Shown: positions 1 through 8,801 of the stretch, piece by piece
Layout: every line of letters starts with the position of its first letter
How positions within the stretch are numbered: the stretch's first letter is position 1
Assembly (NCBI GenBank): GCA_963791635.1
Contig: CAWBTC010000016.1
Span: 7,603 to 71,602, forward strand
Length of the DNA stretch: 64,000 nucleotides
DNA from: VFMC01 sp963791635
GTDB taxonomy: Bacteria; Actinomycetota; Acidimicrobiia; Acidimicrobiales; Ilumatobacteraceae
Reading direction: 5' to 3'
Notes under the pieces: generated by a model
Seen by the model: only the letters and a program-made list of their open reading frames with translations
The model's database searches: none
Told to the model about the DNA's origin: nothing
Program-made: the position numbers and the translations under genes

Positions 1-93
1 ATCTGGGGTGCCGCATATGTGGGGGTTCCGTGCGGAATGCGCGGTGTTGCGCCGACGAGGCTCATCGGAGCCCGGTGCCATCGGAGCGCGGTG

Positions 94-1224
94 TCATCGG
101 ATCCTGGTTCCCTCGAGATGGACGATGCGGCCCTCGTCGATGGAGCGATGTGCGGCGACACCCATGAGCACCGACCACAGCCCGTCGTCGACGGTGACCT
201 CGGCAGGCCTGCCCTCGCGCACACACGCCGCGAACCTGCGGTGTTCGACGAAGGACGAGCCGTGGTGGAAGCCTCCGTAGGTGACATCGGTTGCCGTCGG
301 GGCCTGCAGCGTGCGCACGCCAGAACGGTCACGAGGCCCGACGTGGACGACGTCGCCGGGAACAGCCGTCTCGAGCTTGGCCCGATCGCCCACCACGGTG
401 ATCTCCTGCTCGTGCCGTCCACCTTCGGCGAACATCGAAAGGTCGAGGGCGCCGCGCACGCCGTTGGCGAAGTCGACGATCACGAAGGCGTTGTCGACGA
501 TGTCCGGAACTCGGCCGTCGTAGACCTCGTCGAGGTGGTTGACGTCCTGGCCGCCCGAGGCCATCACCCGCACCGGATCGGCGCCGGCCACGAGTCGCAT
601 CAGGTCGAAGAAGTGACAGCACTTCTCCACCAGCGTGCCTCCCGTGTTCGCCGTGAAGCGGTTCCAGTTGCCGACCTTCACGAGGAACGGGAACCGGTGT
701 TCACGGATCGACACCATGCGCGTGGTGCCACACACCCCGGTACGGAGCTCCTCGAGCAGCGCTGCGATCGCGGGCATGAACCGGTACTCGAGACCCACCC
801 AGGTGACGGCGTCGCGATCGGCAGCCCGCCGCTGGACGTCGAGGCAGTCAGCCACGGTGGTGCACATCGGCTTTTCCACCATCACTGCGAGGTCGGTCGC
901 GAGCGCATCGCGGAGCACGTCGGCATGGGTGTGGTTCGGGCTCGCGATCACCACCGCGTCGAGGTCGTCGCGGCCCAACAGCTCACGATGATCGGCGTAC
1001 GTGTCGACCGTTCGACCGGCGCATGCAACGCCCCATTCGAGCGAGCTGGGCACCGGATCGGCGAGCGCGACCACCTCCACCGACGGCAGGCCGTCGACCA
1101 GATCGGCGCGACCGAGGTGGACCAGGTTGGCGACGTGCTCGCCGCCCATCATCCCGGTCCCGATGATGCCGTAGCGGAGCGGGCGAGGGACGCGTGTCGT
1201 CGATGCGGTCGTCGGTGCGGTCAT
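94..1224 (-). CDS. Gfo/Idh/MocA-family NAD(P)-dependent oxidoreductase
   Basis: About 376 residues, normal for the family. The N-terminal Rossmann nucleotide-binding loop GIIGTGMMGGEH lies near residues 20-31. The family EKP motif (VEKPMCT) follows around residue 115, and the C-terminal half is the alpha/beta substrate domain. These enzymes oxidise or reduce sugars, inositols or similar polyols with NAD(P); the substrate cannot be read from sequence. I chose the ATG at 1224; a TTG 18 bases upstream is also in frame. The gene is followed by a LuxR regulator on the same strand, 54 bases upstream in transcription order, with no obvious functional link. Confidence 0.9.
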   Translation of the reverse strand: MTAPTTASTTRVPRPLRYGIIGTGMMGGEHVANLVHLGRADLVDGLPSVEVVALADPVPSSLEWGVACAGRTVDTYADHRELLGRDDLDAVVIASPNHTHADVLRDALATDLAVMVEKPMCTTVADCLDVQRRAADRDAVTWVGLEYRFMPAIAALLEELRTGVCGTTRMVSIREHRFPFLVKVGNWNRFTANTGGTLVEKCCHFFDLMRLVAGADPVRVMASGGQDVNHLDEVYDGRVPDIVDNAFVIVDFANGVRGALDLSMFAEGGRHEQEITVVGDRAKLETAVPGDVVHVGPRDRSGVRTLQAPTATDVTYGGFHHGSSFVEHRRFAACVREGRPAEVTVDDGLWSVLMGVAAHRSIDEGRIVHLEGTRIR

Positions 1225-1278
1225 GGTCGACGATTCTCTCAAGTGCCGCGACGAACCCGGGCACGCGGTCCGAACTCG

Positions 1279-2007
1279 TCAGACGAGCAGGCCCAGACGG
1301 GTTGCCTTCTCCACGGCAGAGTTGCGGTTCGGCACGTCGAGCTTGCGGAGGACGTGGGCGACATGGGTCTTCACCGTCTCGGTGGAGACATAGAGCTGGT
1401 TGGCGATCTCGGCATTGCTCGAGCCCGACGAGAGCAGGCCGAGCACCTCGCGTTCACGCGTCGACAGCATCGGCTGCGCAAGGGGTTGCCACCGGCCAGC
1501 GAGTTGGCGCAGCGCGTCTTCATCCAAGACGCAGGCGCCTCCTGCGACCGTGCGCACAGCGTGCACGAGCGAACTGGTGGGGGTGTCGCTGCAGAGCACG
1601 CCGGCAATGCCGGCGTTCACAGCGGCCGACACGATGCCGACATCGGTGGAGTTCAGCAGCATCACAGCGCGAGCGGTGTCGGACGTGGCGCGCAGCTCAC
1701 CCATGACGGTGTGGCACGACTCGTTGGGCGGCGGCTCATCCAGCACGACAACCGTGCCCGGATGGCGAGCGATGACCGCGATCGCCTCGTGAACGGTGGC
1801 CACGCAGGCCACGACATGGAAGTCTGCTTCGTCGTCCAGACGGAGCTGCACGGCTTCACGCAGCACTCGATGCTGTTGCACGACGACGACGGGGATCACT
1901 CGCGGATCCCCCGGGTGGCGCACATCGTCGATGGCCGCAGCGGTCATGGCGTCGACTGTCCACCCTCGGCGGCCGTCTGCAACCAGGCTGTCGAACGCAG
2001 TGGACAT
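1279..2007 (-). CDS. LuxR-family response regulator with degenerate receiver
   Basis: 242 residues from the ATG at 2007 (an in-frame ATG at 1947 is an alternative). A receiver-like domain (VIPVVVVQQHRV onward) keeps the likely phospho-acceptor Asp in VVVLDEPP. The acidic pocket after beta-1 is replaced by QQ, and the conserved Lys near beta-5 is missing (GVLCSD). The C-terminal NarL/LuxR helix-turn-helix is clear: LSTREREVLGLLSSG then ETVKTHVAHVLRKL. It is probably a DNA-binding regulator that responds weakly or not at all to phosphorylation. No histidine kinase is adjacent. It is divergent from the sigma factor gene at 2276 and shares a 268-bp intergenic region with it. Confidence 0.85.
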   Translation of the reverse strand: MSTAFDSLVADGRRGWTVDAMTAAAIDDVRHPGDPRVIPVVVVQQHRVLREAVQLRLDDEADFHVVACVATVHEAIAVIARHPGTVVVLDEPPPNESCHTVMGELRATSDTARAVMLLNSTDVGIVSAAVNAGIAGVLCSDTPTSSLVHAVRTVAGGACVLDEDALRQLAGRWQPLAQPMLSTREREVLGLLSSGSSNAEIANQLYVSTETVKTHVAHVLRKLDVPNRNSAVEKATRLGLLV

Positions 2008-2275
2008 CTCTGGCCCTGGAATCAGCTCCCAGCACGCTCCCGCCACGCTCGCGCCGACACCGACTCCCCGTCGTGAGCACCACCGGGACGCACACGCATC
2101 AGGTTCATTCACCCGTTCGGGGGACACTGAACCCCCCCAGGTACGGCCCCCCCAAATGAGTCACCCGGAACTTCCGAGACGGGGCCACACACGTCATTGT
2201 GTACCCATCCCCGGCGGATTCCGGGATGCTCGACGGTCGAGCGATCACAGGAGTGACAGAGGAGAGCAAGGAAAA
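2008..2275. promoter_or_regulatory. Divergent intergenic region between LuxR regulator and sigma factor
   Basis: 268 bp separates two divergent regulatory genes and must hold both promoters. C- and G-rich tracts (around 2130-2150) give local secondary structure. I could not identify a riboswitch or a convincing -35/-10 pair. The plus-strand gene has a purine-rich ribosome site (GGAGAGCAAGGAAAA) just before its ATG. Confidence 0.4.
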
Positions 2276-3160
2276 ATGGCGGGCGCGGACAGCTCAATGG
2301 CAATGGCACCGGACGACTTCGTCGACGGGAACTCGGCTCTGTTCCAGCGGCGGAGGGAGCTGCAACGACAGCTCGCCGACCTCGACGAGGAGATCGCCGA
2401 CACACGGACGGTGAGCCGGCTTCGCCGGCAGATCGAAGACGTCACGTCCGAGATCGTGCAGTTCAACCTCGGACTCGTCCGCTCCTACTGCAAGCGCTTC
2501 ACCGCGAACTCGAGCCGCGACGACTCAGCCGACTTCGAGGCCGCCGGGCTGCTCGGCCTGATGCGGGCGATCGACAGCTTCGACCCCGCCCAGGGCCGCT
2601 TCGGACAGTGGGCCTTCAAGCCGATCCAGCGCGAGGTGCTGCGCGCCGTACGCGACGCCGACCACCCGAACGTGAACCTCGGCGATTTCGAGCGTCGCCC
2701 CGAGATCCTTCGGGCGTTCCGTCACCTCCAGGGTGACGACGACCGCTACAGCCCATCGCACGCCGAGGTTGCCACCGTCGTAGGCGCGACCATCGACCAG
2801 GTTCGCCGCGTGCTCAACCCGCCGAAGCTCGAGTCGGTCGACCAGGTCGCCTCCGATCAGAACGATGCAACGCTCGGTGACACCATCGAGAGCTCGACCC
2901 CCGGACCCGAATCGGTGGTGGTGTCGAGCATGATGCTGTCGGCCCTGCGCACCCACGGACTCACCGCCCTCGATGCACGTGAGCTGTTCGTCATCGTGCG
3001 GCGCTTCGGTCTCGACGGCGAGCCGCCCGAGAAGCTCGCCGGCATCGGTGAGACCCTCGGCCTGTCGCGCGAAGCCGTCCGCCAGATCGAGGCCAAGGCC
3101 GTCGCCAAGATCCAACACCCGATGGTGCTGCGGAAGGTGCAGCGGCACGGCCGAGGCTGA
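2276..3160 (+). CDS. RNA polymerase sigma-70 family factor
   Basis: 294 residues from the ATG at 2276, which follows an AAGGAA-type ribosome site; the frame is open further upstream but looks non-coding there. A coiled, charged N-terminal segment (residues ~25-60) precedes region 2 (~65-140, with EAAGLLGLMRAIDSFDP and FGQWAFKPIQREVLR). Region 4 lies at ~230-290, with a helix-turn-helix LGLSREAVRQIEAKA that closely resembles primary-type sigma region 4.2. This is larger than an ECF sigma and lacks region 1.1, so it is an alternative group 2/3-type factor. Whether it drives the flagellar genes is unknown; no fliA-like gene is present elsewhere in the window. Confidence 0.88.
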   Translation: MAGADSSMAMAPDDFVDGNSALFQRRRELQRQLADLDEEIADTRTVSRLRRQIEDVTSEIVQFNLGLVRSYCKRFTANSSRDDSADFEAAGLLGLMRAIDSFDPAQGRFGQWAFKPIQREVLRAVRDADHPNVNLGDFERRPEILRAFRHLQGDDDRYSPSHAEVATVVGATIDQVRRVLNPPKLESVDQVASDQNDATLGDTIESSTPGPESVVVSSMMLSALRTHGLTALDARELFVIVRRFGLDGEPPEKLAGIGETLGLSREAVRQIEAKAVAKIQHPMVLRKVQRHGRG

Positions 3161-3216
3161 CCCGGCCACACCGGCCAGTTCGGCCGTTCACGATCTGTGA
3201 TGCAGCGTCGCCTCGT

Positions 3217-3522
3217 CTATCGGTTGGTGTGGTGGGCGGCGAAAGAGCGCACCCGCGCCTTCTCGTCGTCACGAGCGTTCGGATCGAGGAGTCGCTGATC
3301 GCACACGCGCCTGATCCACCGACGAGCGTCGTCATCGATCGTCGTGCCCTCCATCGGGCCGGCCGCCGTGATCATCACGTTGTCCGGATGAAGGTCGAGA
3401 TGCAGGATCGCCTCACCGTCGCTGAACCTCGGAAGATCGATGTCGCCAGCCACGATCGAATGGACACGGGCGTGGAGTGCCGCGAGTTCTCGGCCGAGGC
3501 GAGGGTCAGCCTCGACGGCTCA
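3217..3522 (-). pseudogene. Remnant of an aminoglycoside-phosphotransferase-like kinase
   Basis: The frame contains the catalytic-loop signature HLDLHPDNVMITAAGP (HxDxxxxN) of the APH/choline-kinase fold, preceded by GRELAALHARVHS as in full-length relatives. Everything N-terminal is missing: a stop codon lies just upstream near 3522 and there is no start codon before residue ~25. The metal-binding D of the following DxD/IDW motif is also garbled (GPMEGTTIDDD), which suggests an internal deletion. A full gene would be three to four times longer. It sits among other degraded accessory genes and is very probably non-functional. Confidence 0.7.
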
Positions 3523-3656
3523 CCACGCAGGACTCGCTACCGCCCGGGCTGCCATGAACCCCCAGCTCAGGAAACCGACCGACAACCGGCGATATCCGAT
3601 ACGTCGCCGACTGATCACGCATGCGATTCGGTGATGGCCGCTGACAGACGGAATCG

Positions 3657-4223
3657 TCAGGTGTTGGCTTGAGACACGTTGAGTGTCATCGAGATGTCAT
3701 CCACTGACTGGCCGTCGATGCGAAAGCGATCAGGCGTGCGACCGATGACCTGGAAGCCGTGGCGAACGTAGAGCGCTTGTGCCCCAGGATTGTCGGAGAA
3801 CACGCCGAGGTCGATCCAGTCGATGGATGGCTGCAGACGAGCCCAAGCGATCGCCGCGTGCAGGAGGAGGCCGCCACCTCCGCGGCGTCGATGCCAACGA
3901 GCGATGCCCATCCCCATCTCGACCCGGTGAAGCTCGGAGCGCAGCGCCCCGCCGCCGAGGTGGAGGTTCCCAACGATCTCGTCGCGATCGAACAGCCCCC
4001 AGGCTCGACGCCATTCAATGGCATCGATCGGGGTTGACCATCGAGTCAATTCCCGAGCTCGCCCGGCTTCCGTATCGAAGGGTTCGGAGACGCTGTACGG
4101 GTGCGAATGGCCCTCACCGTCGGCACCTGACCCCGCCTCGACCTCACAGACGAGACGTAGGTAGATGTCGACGTCGTCAACCGCAAGCGGCCGAACGCTC
4201 AGGATGTCCTCCGCCGTCGGCAC
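3657..4223 (-). CDS. GNAT-family N-acetyltransferase
   Basis: 188 residues from a GTG start. The GNAT fold is visible: beta-4 with EMGMGIARWHRRRGGGGLLL (acetyl-CoA pyrophosphate loop, Q/RxxGxG/A type), then WIDLGVFSDNPGAQALYVRHGFQVIGR, the typical C-terminal strand-helix with N and Y residues near the CoA site. It would transfer an acetyl group from acetyl-CoA to an amine; the substrate is unknown. It is an isolated gene between a kinase remnant and a PIN remnant, a context typical of recently mobile accessory genes. Confidence 0.88.
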   Translation of the reverse strand: MPTAEDILSVRPLAVDDVDIYLRLVCEVEAGSGADGEGHSHPYSVSEPFDTEAGRARELTRWSTPIDAIEWRRAWGLFDRDEIVGNLHLGGGALRSELHRVEMGMGIARWHRRRGGGGLLLHAAIAWARLQPSIDWIDLGVFSDNPGAQALYVRHGFQVIGRTPDRFRIDGQSVDDISMTLNVSQANT

Positions 4224-4315
4224 GCTGCAAGCGTAGAGATCCCCCGCAGGTCGAGGACATCAGGACCAGTGGCAGCAAACGCGGTACCTGGACAAGCGAC
4301 GACTTCTCCGATGAC

Positions 4316-4636
4316 CGTGCAACCGGCGGTAGGGCAGACGAGGGGCTCTGGCCGCCCATCGTCCCGACGGTGGTGCTCGTCGAGTCGCTCCAAGGCCACG
4401 TAGCGCGAGACGCCAACGCGAACCGCTTCCTCAAGATCTGCATCGTGGAGTCCGAGGTCACCCCCGCCATCGCACGGCGGGCCGCCGAGCTCAGGCGTCG
4501 TGCCCGGACCGGCTCTGCCGTCGACGCACTGGTGGTCGCGCTCGCCGAGCCGGGCGGCACCGTCCTCACGGGAGACAAGGCCGACATCGAAGCGCTGGCC
4601 GCCCACGCCCGAGGAGTATCGGTCGAACTGATCTGA
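4316..4636 (+). pseudogene. PIN-domain (VapC-like) nuclease remnant, N-terminus lost
   Basis: The C-terminal two thirds of a PIN domain is readable: VPTVVLVESLQG, DANANRFLKICIVES, ARRAAELRRRARTGSAVDAL (the central acidic D), and AEPGGTVLTGDKADIEAL (the TxD near the last strand). The first strand with the catalytic Asp (DTSAL-type) is absent; the upstream in-frame residues show no PIN similarity and no start codon fits. PIN proteins are Mg-dependent RNases, often toxins. No antitoxin gene is visible beside it. Probably inactive. Confidence 0.65.
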
Positions 4637-4663
4637 TCGAGATCGAGATCGAGATCGAGATCG
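4636..4663. repeat. Hexanucleotide tandem repeat (ATCGAG)n
   Basis: Four full copies of ATCGAG plus ATCG directly follow the stop codon region of the PIN remnant. Non-coding. Probably a slippage-generated microsatellite. Confidence 0.9.
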
Positions 4664-4785
4664 CCGCAGGGTTCGAGGGCGTGACGACGCGCCGACAACA
4701 GAGCCGGCGGTATGGGGCGGGTGCAGATGGGTTGATCTGTGCGCGGTCTGCTCTTGCAGAACGCGTCCCGAGCGGGCAATCTAGC
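4664..4785 (+). repeat. Dispersed intergenic repeat, copy 1
   Basis: This stretch holds in order GCGTGACGACGCGCC, AGCCGGCGGTATGGGGCGG (4702-4720) and GTGCAGATGGGTTGATCTG followed by GCTCTTGCAG. Each part recurs in the other copies (7315-7399, 7815-7833, 8752-8769, 9802-9878, 11221-11280). The second part is 17/19 identical to the copies at 7381 and 7815. The third part matches 9818-9878 over about 60 bases with gaps. No coding pattern. Confidence 0.7.
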
Positions 4786-4897
4786 GCGCCGAGCTGAGTT
4801 GAGAAAGCGTGTCATCACGGCGGCTGGGGATGTCGGGTGCGCTGCGGGTGGCGACTGGGCGACGGTCCTTCAACGGGTGGAAAGTGGTAGGGAACCG

Positions 4898-5650
4898 ATG
4901 AACCGCAGGGACCGTCGAATGAGAATGTTGCGTACGGGAAGGCTCGTCGTGCTGATTTCTGCCCGCCGTTCTCGGTGCTTGTGGTGCCGGCGTGGCGACG
5001 TCGGAATCAGCTCCGTCGTCGACTGCGAGCACTGCAATCGCCGACGTGTCGGCGACATCCGCGCCGTCTGTCGGTTCATGTGCGGCGATGCCGGCGAGCC
5101 GCCCTCATGGCCGATTGGCACCATCGAGGGCCTCGCGACCTCAAGTGATCTCGCAGGCTGGGCGGGCTCAGCCGAGGACGCGGCGAGGTCGCCCTTTCGG
5201 AGTTCGGCTTGAGGTCGGCACGGCTGGTCACGATCGAGTTCGAACAGGCGCTTCGAGGCGATCAGAGCGTGCGCTCGGTGTCAGTGATCGATGACGGTTC
5301 GGGCCGCGGCTCGTGTCGGTCGACTCATCGATCGTGTTCCGCGCCGAGATCGACGACCCCGCGATCGCAGTGGCCGTGGGCATCGATGGTCCGCTCATTC
5401 GCCGACCCAGGGATGAACTCGGTGCTCGACGTCGTCGACAACGTCGCCGCCTCTCGATGCGGAGAGTTCACGGGTTCATGATGGCGGACGGCGTCTACGC
5501 CGAGACTGTCGTCGAACCCGTCACGTCCGAGTCATTCGTGGCGTCGACCGAGGCTGTCACCGATTCGTACCCCGTCGATGACGTAGTCCGCGTCGTCTCC
5601 GATCCTGCCGTGGGGCCGAAGCTCGAGAATCCCGACTCGCCTCAACGTGC
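4898..5650 (+). pseudogene. Frameshifted lipoprotein gene remnant
   Basis: An ATG at 4898 opens MNRRDRRMRMLRTGRLVVLI, a lipoprotein-type signal peptide. After about 30 codons the frame slips, and the next frame continues with VLGACGAGVATSESAPSS, which is a lipobox (LGAC) followed by the usual Ser/Thr/Ala-rich linker. Further segments that look coding are scattered over all three frames: IEFEQALRGDQSVRSVSVID near 5230, SSIVFRAEIDDPAIAVAVGI near 5330, and MADGVYAETVVEPVTSESF near 5480. At least three shifts are needed. This looks like genuine decay rather than a single sequence error. The function of the ancestor is unknown. Confidence 0.5.
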
Positions 5651-7314
5651 CAAACCGAACTGCCGGTTGATCGGGGCGCGTAGGGACTCGCGCGAACAGC
5701 CATCACGGGCAATTCTGCGCTGATGGGGCCGGTGTGCTGGATTGCGATTCTCCTCCGTCGGAGTTCTGCGCCCACGGAGTTCGGATGAGTTACTGGCTCG
5801 GGGCCGAGAGCGAACGTGATCGGGTCGTGGCATGGGTCGCTGATGACAACGAGCGTGGAGATTTCGCTGTCATTGCCGATCGCCATTGCATCGGTTGTCG
5901 TGGTCGTGGGTTCGCAGTGGCCTGTCTAGTGAGGTGGCGTTCACGGCGACGGGGATGATGGCGTTCTTTGCACGATGCACGACAGGCGGAGCATCCTAGG
6001 GGTTGCAACCACGCAGGCCTGGCGAGGACTGATCCGGCCGTCGTTCGCATGCCAAAGTGCCTCTGCTCGATGGACGTCAGCGGTCCCCGAAGCATCCTGA
6101 TGGCGTGCCCCGCTCGATCGCGACCCGAAGCCTCAGGACTGGCGTCTCGACGTTGAGAGAGAATGCAGCGACCTCTACCTCAGACTTCTCGAGGAGCCGC
6201 GAGCGCTCACGTCAACGAGGCAACCCGGATGGTTGACCTCGTGGACGCGTGGCGAGCGTCGAGCGAGAAGCACACGCGCTGATGGCTGCACTCGCTGAGG
6301 TCGACCGGCTGACGACGACATAGCTGCCGCTCTGCACGACTTGAGGCCTACGCTCGCCGCCAGGCACGGGCACGATGCGCTGCCAGGCGACGCGGTTCAC
6401 GCCGGGCTGGAGCGAACGGGTGGCAATGACTCATGGAAATCTTTGCCTGGGTGATGTGTCCGCTGATGACCATCCGCGGCGTGTTCGTTACGTCGCGCGG
6501 CCGCCGTGTGACGTATTTGCGTGAGGGACAAGCCGACTTCATCGATAAGGAGCTACCGACTTCTACGTCAAGCAATCCACCTGCGACCCGAAGGATCGGA
6601 TGCATCACCACCTCGGCGGGATCGAGGTCAGTCTCGTATCATCGAGTGTGGGTGGGCTGCTGATGATGGCAGTGTCGAGGCGACGAACGCCTACCTCATC
6701 GATAGCCGTGCCGAACTGCCGATCGGGCTGCGATGACGCTTGCGGGAAGCATCCTCGCAGGGCAAGTGTGGGCAGTGCTCGTGGATGTCGAACGACACTC
6801 CTCCTAGGAAGGCTAACTGTCCGACAGTCGTACTGGGACCTCCCTCCTGCGAAGGTCGATCGGCGGGCGTGGTAAGCGGGCGACGATCGCCGACGTCGAC
6901 GCTGGTGTAGCGGTAACAGTGGCCGGTTGTGCGCGACTTCAAAGCTGAGGAGGCGGATTCGTGAGCTTCCTTGCCGATGCTCCGGTCGTTCAGGTGCCGT
7001 GTTGACACGTGGCTGAAGATCGATATGGATGCAGTGGACGGGAGCTGGTGATCAGCTTGTCGCTCGCCCGAGCTCACTTCTGCGACGCTCGTTTCGACGC
7101 GTATGCCACAGGTGACCAGGAGAGTGAAAGCGAGGTCCGCGTTCGATCATTGAGTGACGAGTCGATGGCCTGGATCGGTTGTGGAGGGAACGGACGTTGA
7201 AACGAGTACCGCATTGGTGACGCTGGCGACACGGATGGTGGCCGCAACGTGATCAACTGATAGCCGCTGAACGGGAGCACGTCGGAAGCGAGGGAGAGCA
7301 CACCGCCGGGCACC
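5651..7314. other. 1.7-kb stretch without recognisable genes
   Basis: Open frames here are short, overlap on both strands and have no family signature. Small segments such as ASVEREAHALMAALAEVDRL (near 6255, followed by a stop) look like scraps of a former gene. Base composition is less GC-biased than in the neighbouring genes. I read it as degraded accessory DNA and support no gene in it. Confidence 0.5.
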
Positions 7315-7399
7315 GTGCGAACTGCCGCTCGGCGCTAGTTCGCCCGACGAGCAGGAGAGCGCATAACGACGGGCGCCAGGAGCCGGCGGTAGGGGACGG
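7315..7399 (+). repeat. Dispersed intergenic repeat, copy 2, with hairpin
   Basis: Starts with an inverted repeat GCGAACT...AGTTCGC enclosing GCCGCTCGGC, continues with GAGCGCATAACGACGG (7357-7372, identical at 11252-11267), and ends with AGCCGGCGGTAGGGGACGG (7381-7399, identical at 7815-7833). In the 11.2-kb copy the arms read CAGAT...ATCTG around the same CTCGGCGCT core, so the stem is kept although its sequence changed. It lies 16 bases before the VOC gene start. Confidence 0.7.
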
Positions 7400-7414
7400 G
7401 CTCGGGTTGAGTTC

Positions 7415-7816
7415 ATGCCGACGAACGATGAAGCTCGGAGCATGGCTCGAATCACTCAGCTCGTCGTCGACAGCCGTGCGCCCGCGTCGCTGGCTCGGTT
7501 CTGGGCGGCGGCGCTCGACGGCTTCGAGATCCGTCCCTACGACGATGCGGAGATTGCCAGGCTGGCGGCGATGGGTCGCACACCAGAGACCGACCCGTGC
7601 GTCATCCTCGATGGCCCGGCGTTGGAGGTGTGTTTCCAGGAAGTGGCGGAGCTGCCGGACGGCAAGCGGGCCGTGCACCTCGACATCTCGACGCCGAAGC
7701 GTCCACTGGAACGAGACCACTTGGTGTCGCTCGGAGCGTTGATCGTCCGAGAGTTCGATCGTCACACCTGGATGCGTGACCCGGAGGGCAACGATTTCTG
7801 CATCACCGACGGATAG
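7415..7816 (+). CDS. VOC-family (glyoxalase/bleomycin-resistance-like) protein
   Basis: 133 residues; an internal ATG at 7442 (MARITQLVVDSR) is an equally good start. It shows the vicinal-oxygen-chelate fold: first module LVVDSRAPASLARFWAAALDG, second module RAVHLDIST and the closing strand DPEGNDFCI, typical of the glyoxalase_6 subgroup. Members bind a metal and act as dioxygenases, isomerases or drug-binding resistance proteins; the substrate is unknown. The gene is bounded on both sides by an identical 19-bp direct repeat; the downstream copy overlaps the stop codon. Confidence 0.88.
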   Translation: MPTNDEARSMARITQLVVDSRAPASLARFWAAALDGFEIRPYDDAEIARLAAMGRTPETDPCVILDGPALEVCFQEVAELPDGKRAVHLDISTPKRPLERDHLVSLGALIVREFDRHTWMRDPEGNDFCITDG

Positions 7817-7833
7817 CCGGCGGTAGGGGACGG
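7815..7833 (+). repeat. 19-bp direct repeat, copy 3
   Basis: AGCCGGCGGTAGGGGACGG, identical to 7381-7399 and in the same orientation. It starts inside the TAG stop codon of the VOC gene, so gene plus one repeat form a 434-bp unit. A weaker copy (CCCGGCGATAGGGGTCAG) is at 8752-8769. Confidence 0.85.
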
Positions 7834-7869
7834 AGGCCAACCGCGCAGGTGCGGCTGGCGTCATGGGCG

Positions 7870-8685
7870 TCAGCGGAGGCGTGCCGTCGTGAGCGTCACG
7901 ACGAGCGGCCGAGTGACTTGTCCCTCGAAGTGCTGTTCGATGAAGGACTCGATGTCATCCAACAGGCTGAGTTGGTCGTGCGCCGACATCATTTGCGTCC
8001 CGGAGTACGAGAGCATCAGCTTGCGGTATCGGGCGGCGGTGTATGTCTGGTCCCAGTTCCATCTGAGAACGCTGACGTCGAGGTATCTCTGATCGCCTTC
8101 GAGGAGGGTCCGCATCGGGGGGTCGGCACCTTCGTGGGTTGACGGAGAAAACCCTGGGTCTGCCTGCCCGTACTTGTCGTAGATCGGCTGGACTGCAGCG
8201 AAGAAGCCCCTGTCCGCAGGCGAGGCCACCTGGATGAGATCGACCACCGCGATCAGCCCGCCTGGCTTGAGCACCTCGGCTGGGCGGTCCGTCTGCGCAC
8301 GTGGTGAGATCCAGTGGTACGCCGTTGCAGAGAAGACTGTGTCGAAGCGTTCGGAGAGGGGCAACTGCTCGAAGTCGGCGATGCTGATCTTCAGGTGATT
8401 GGTGGGCAGATTCGCCCGGAGATTGGCCGCCGTCGCCGGTCCGATCTCCACGGCGTGAACCGATGCGCCGCAGGCGAGAAGGTCCTTCGTTGCCTGGCCA
8501 GTACCAGGACCCACCTCGAGGATCGTCGGGCGAGGCGGCAACATCTGGAACAGCGCCTCGTACAGCGCGGCCGGGTACGAAGGACGAATCTCGTCATAGA
8601 TCTCTGGTACCTCGTTGAACGAGAGTCGCTTGTCCAACGGAGCCACCACGTCCGACATCATGCCAGCCAACTCAACTCGCATCAC
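7870..8685 (-). CDS. Class I SAM-dependent methyltransferase
   Basis: 271 residues. Motif I is clear (ILEVGPGTGQATKDLL, residues ~55-70), followed by the acidic end of beta-2 (VHAVEIG), motif II-like FDTVFSATAYHWI, and LKPGGLIAVVD (post-II/III). An ATG pair lies at the start and another at residues 9-10, so the true start is uncertain by a few codons. It transfers a methyl group from SAM to an unknown small molecule. It is alone on its strand between the VOC gene and the VanZ-like gene and is bounded by copies of the dispersed repeat. Confidence 0.9.
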   Translation of the reverse strand: MMRVELAGMMSDVVAPLDKRLSFNEVPEIYDEIRPSYPAALYEALFQMLPPRPTILEVGPGTGQATKDLLACGASVHAVEIGPATAANLRANLPTNHLKISIADFEQLPLSERFDTVFSATAYHWISPRAQTDRPAEVLKPGGLIAVVDLIQVASPADRGFFAAVQPIYDKYGQADPGFSPSTHEGADPPMRTLLEGDQRYLDVSVLRWNWDQTYTAARYRKLMLSYSGTQMMSAHDQLSLLDDIESFIEQHFEGQVTRPLVVTLTTARLR

Positions 8686-8751
8686 CCCCGCCAGCTGTCC
8701 TGACCGGGACCCAGCGCGTCCGACTCAGCACCCGTCGCCGCAAAATGGTTA

Positions 8752-8769
8752 CCCGGCGATAGGGGTCAG
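8752..8769 (+). repeat. Degenerate copy of the 19-bp repeat
   Basis: CCCGGCGATAGGGGTCAG differs from the 7381 copy at about four positions. It lies between the methyltransferase start (minus strand) and the VanZ-like gene. Confidence 0.5.
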
Positions 8770-8801
8770 CGCAGAGGCGGTGGTGCCGTCGATGGCTGTC
8801 G

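Noticed and set aside
19..2076. 685-codon open frame on the plus strand
   Set aside because: It is the antisense shadow of the oxidoreductase and LuxR genes; His/Arg/Gly-rich text with no domain, typical of high-GC antisense frames.
2090..2275. c-di-GMP or other riboswitch before the sigma factor
   Set aside because: G/C tracts and small stems are present but no conserved riboswitch core was found.
5790..6095. 101-codon minus-strand frame as a gene
   Set aside because: No motif, irregular composition and overlap with equally weak frames on the other strand.
7315..7399. Classical integron attC site
   Set aside because: GCATAAC is present but no GTTRRRY partner and no R''/L''/L'/R' arrangement; I report it only as a repeat.
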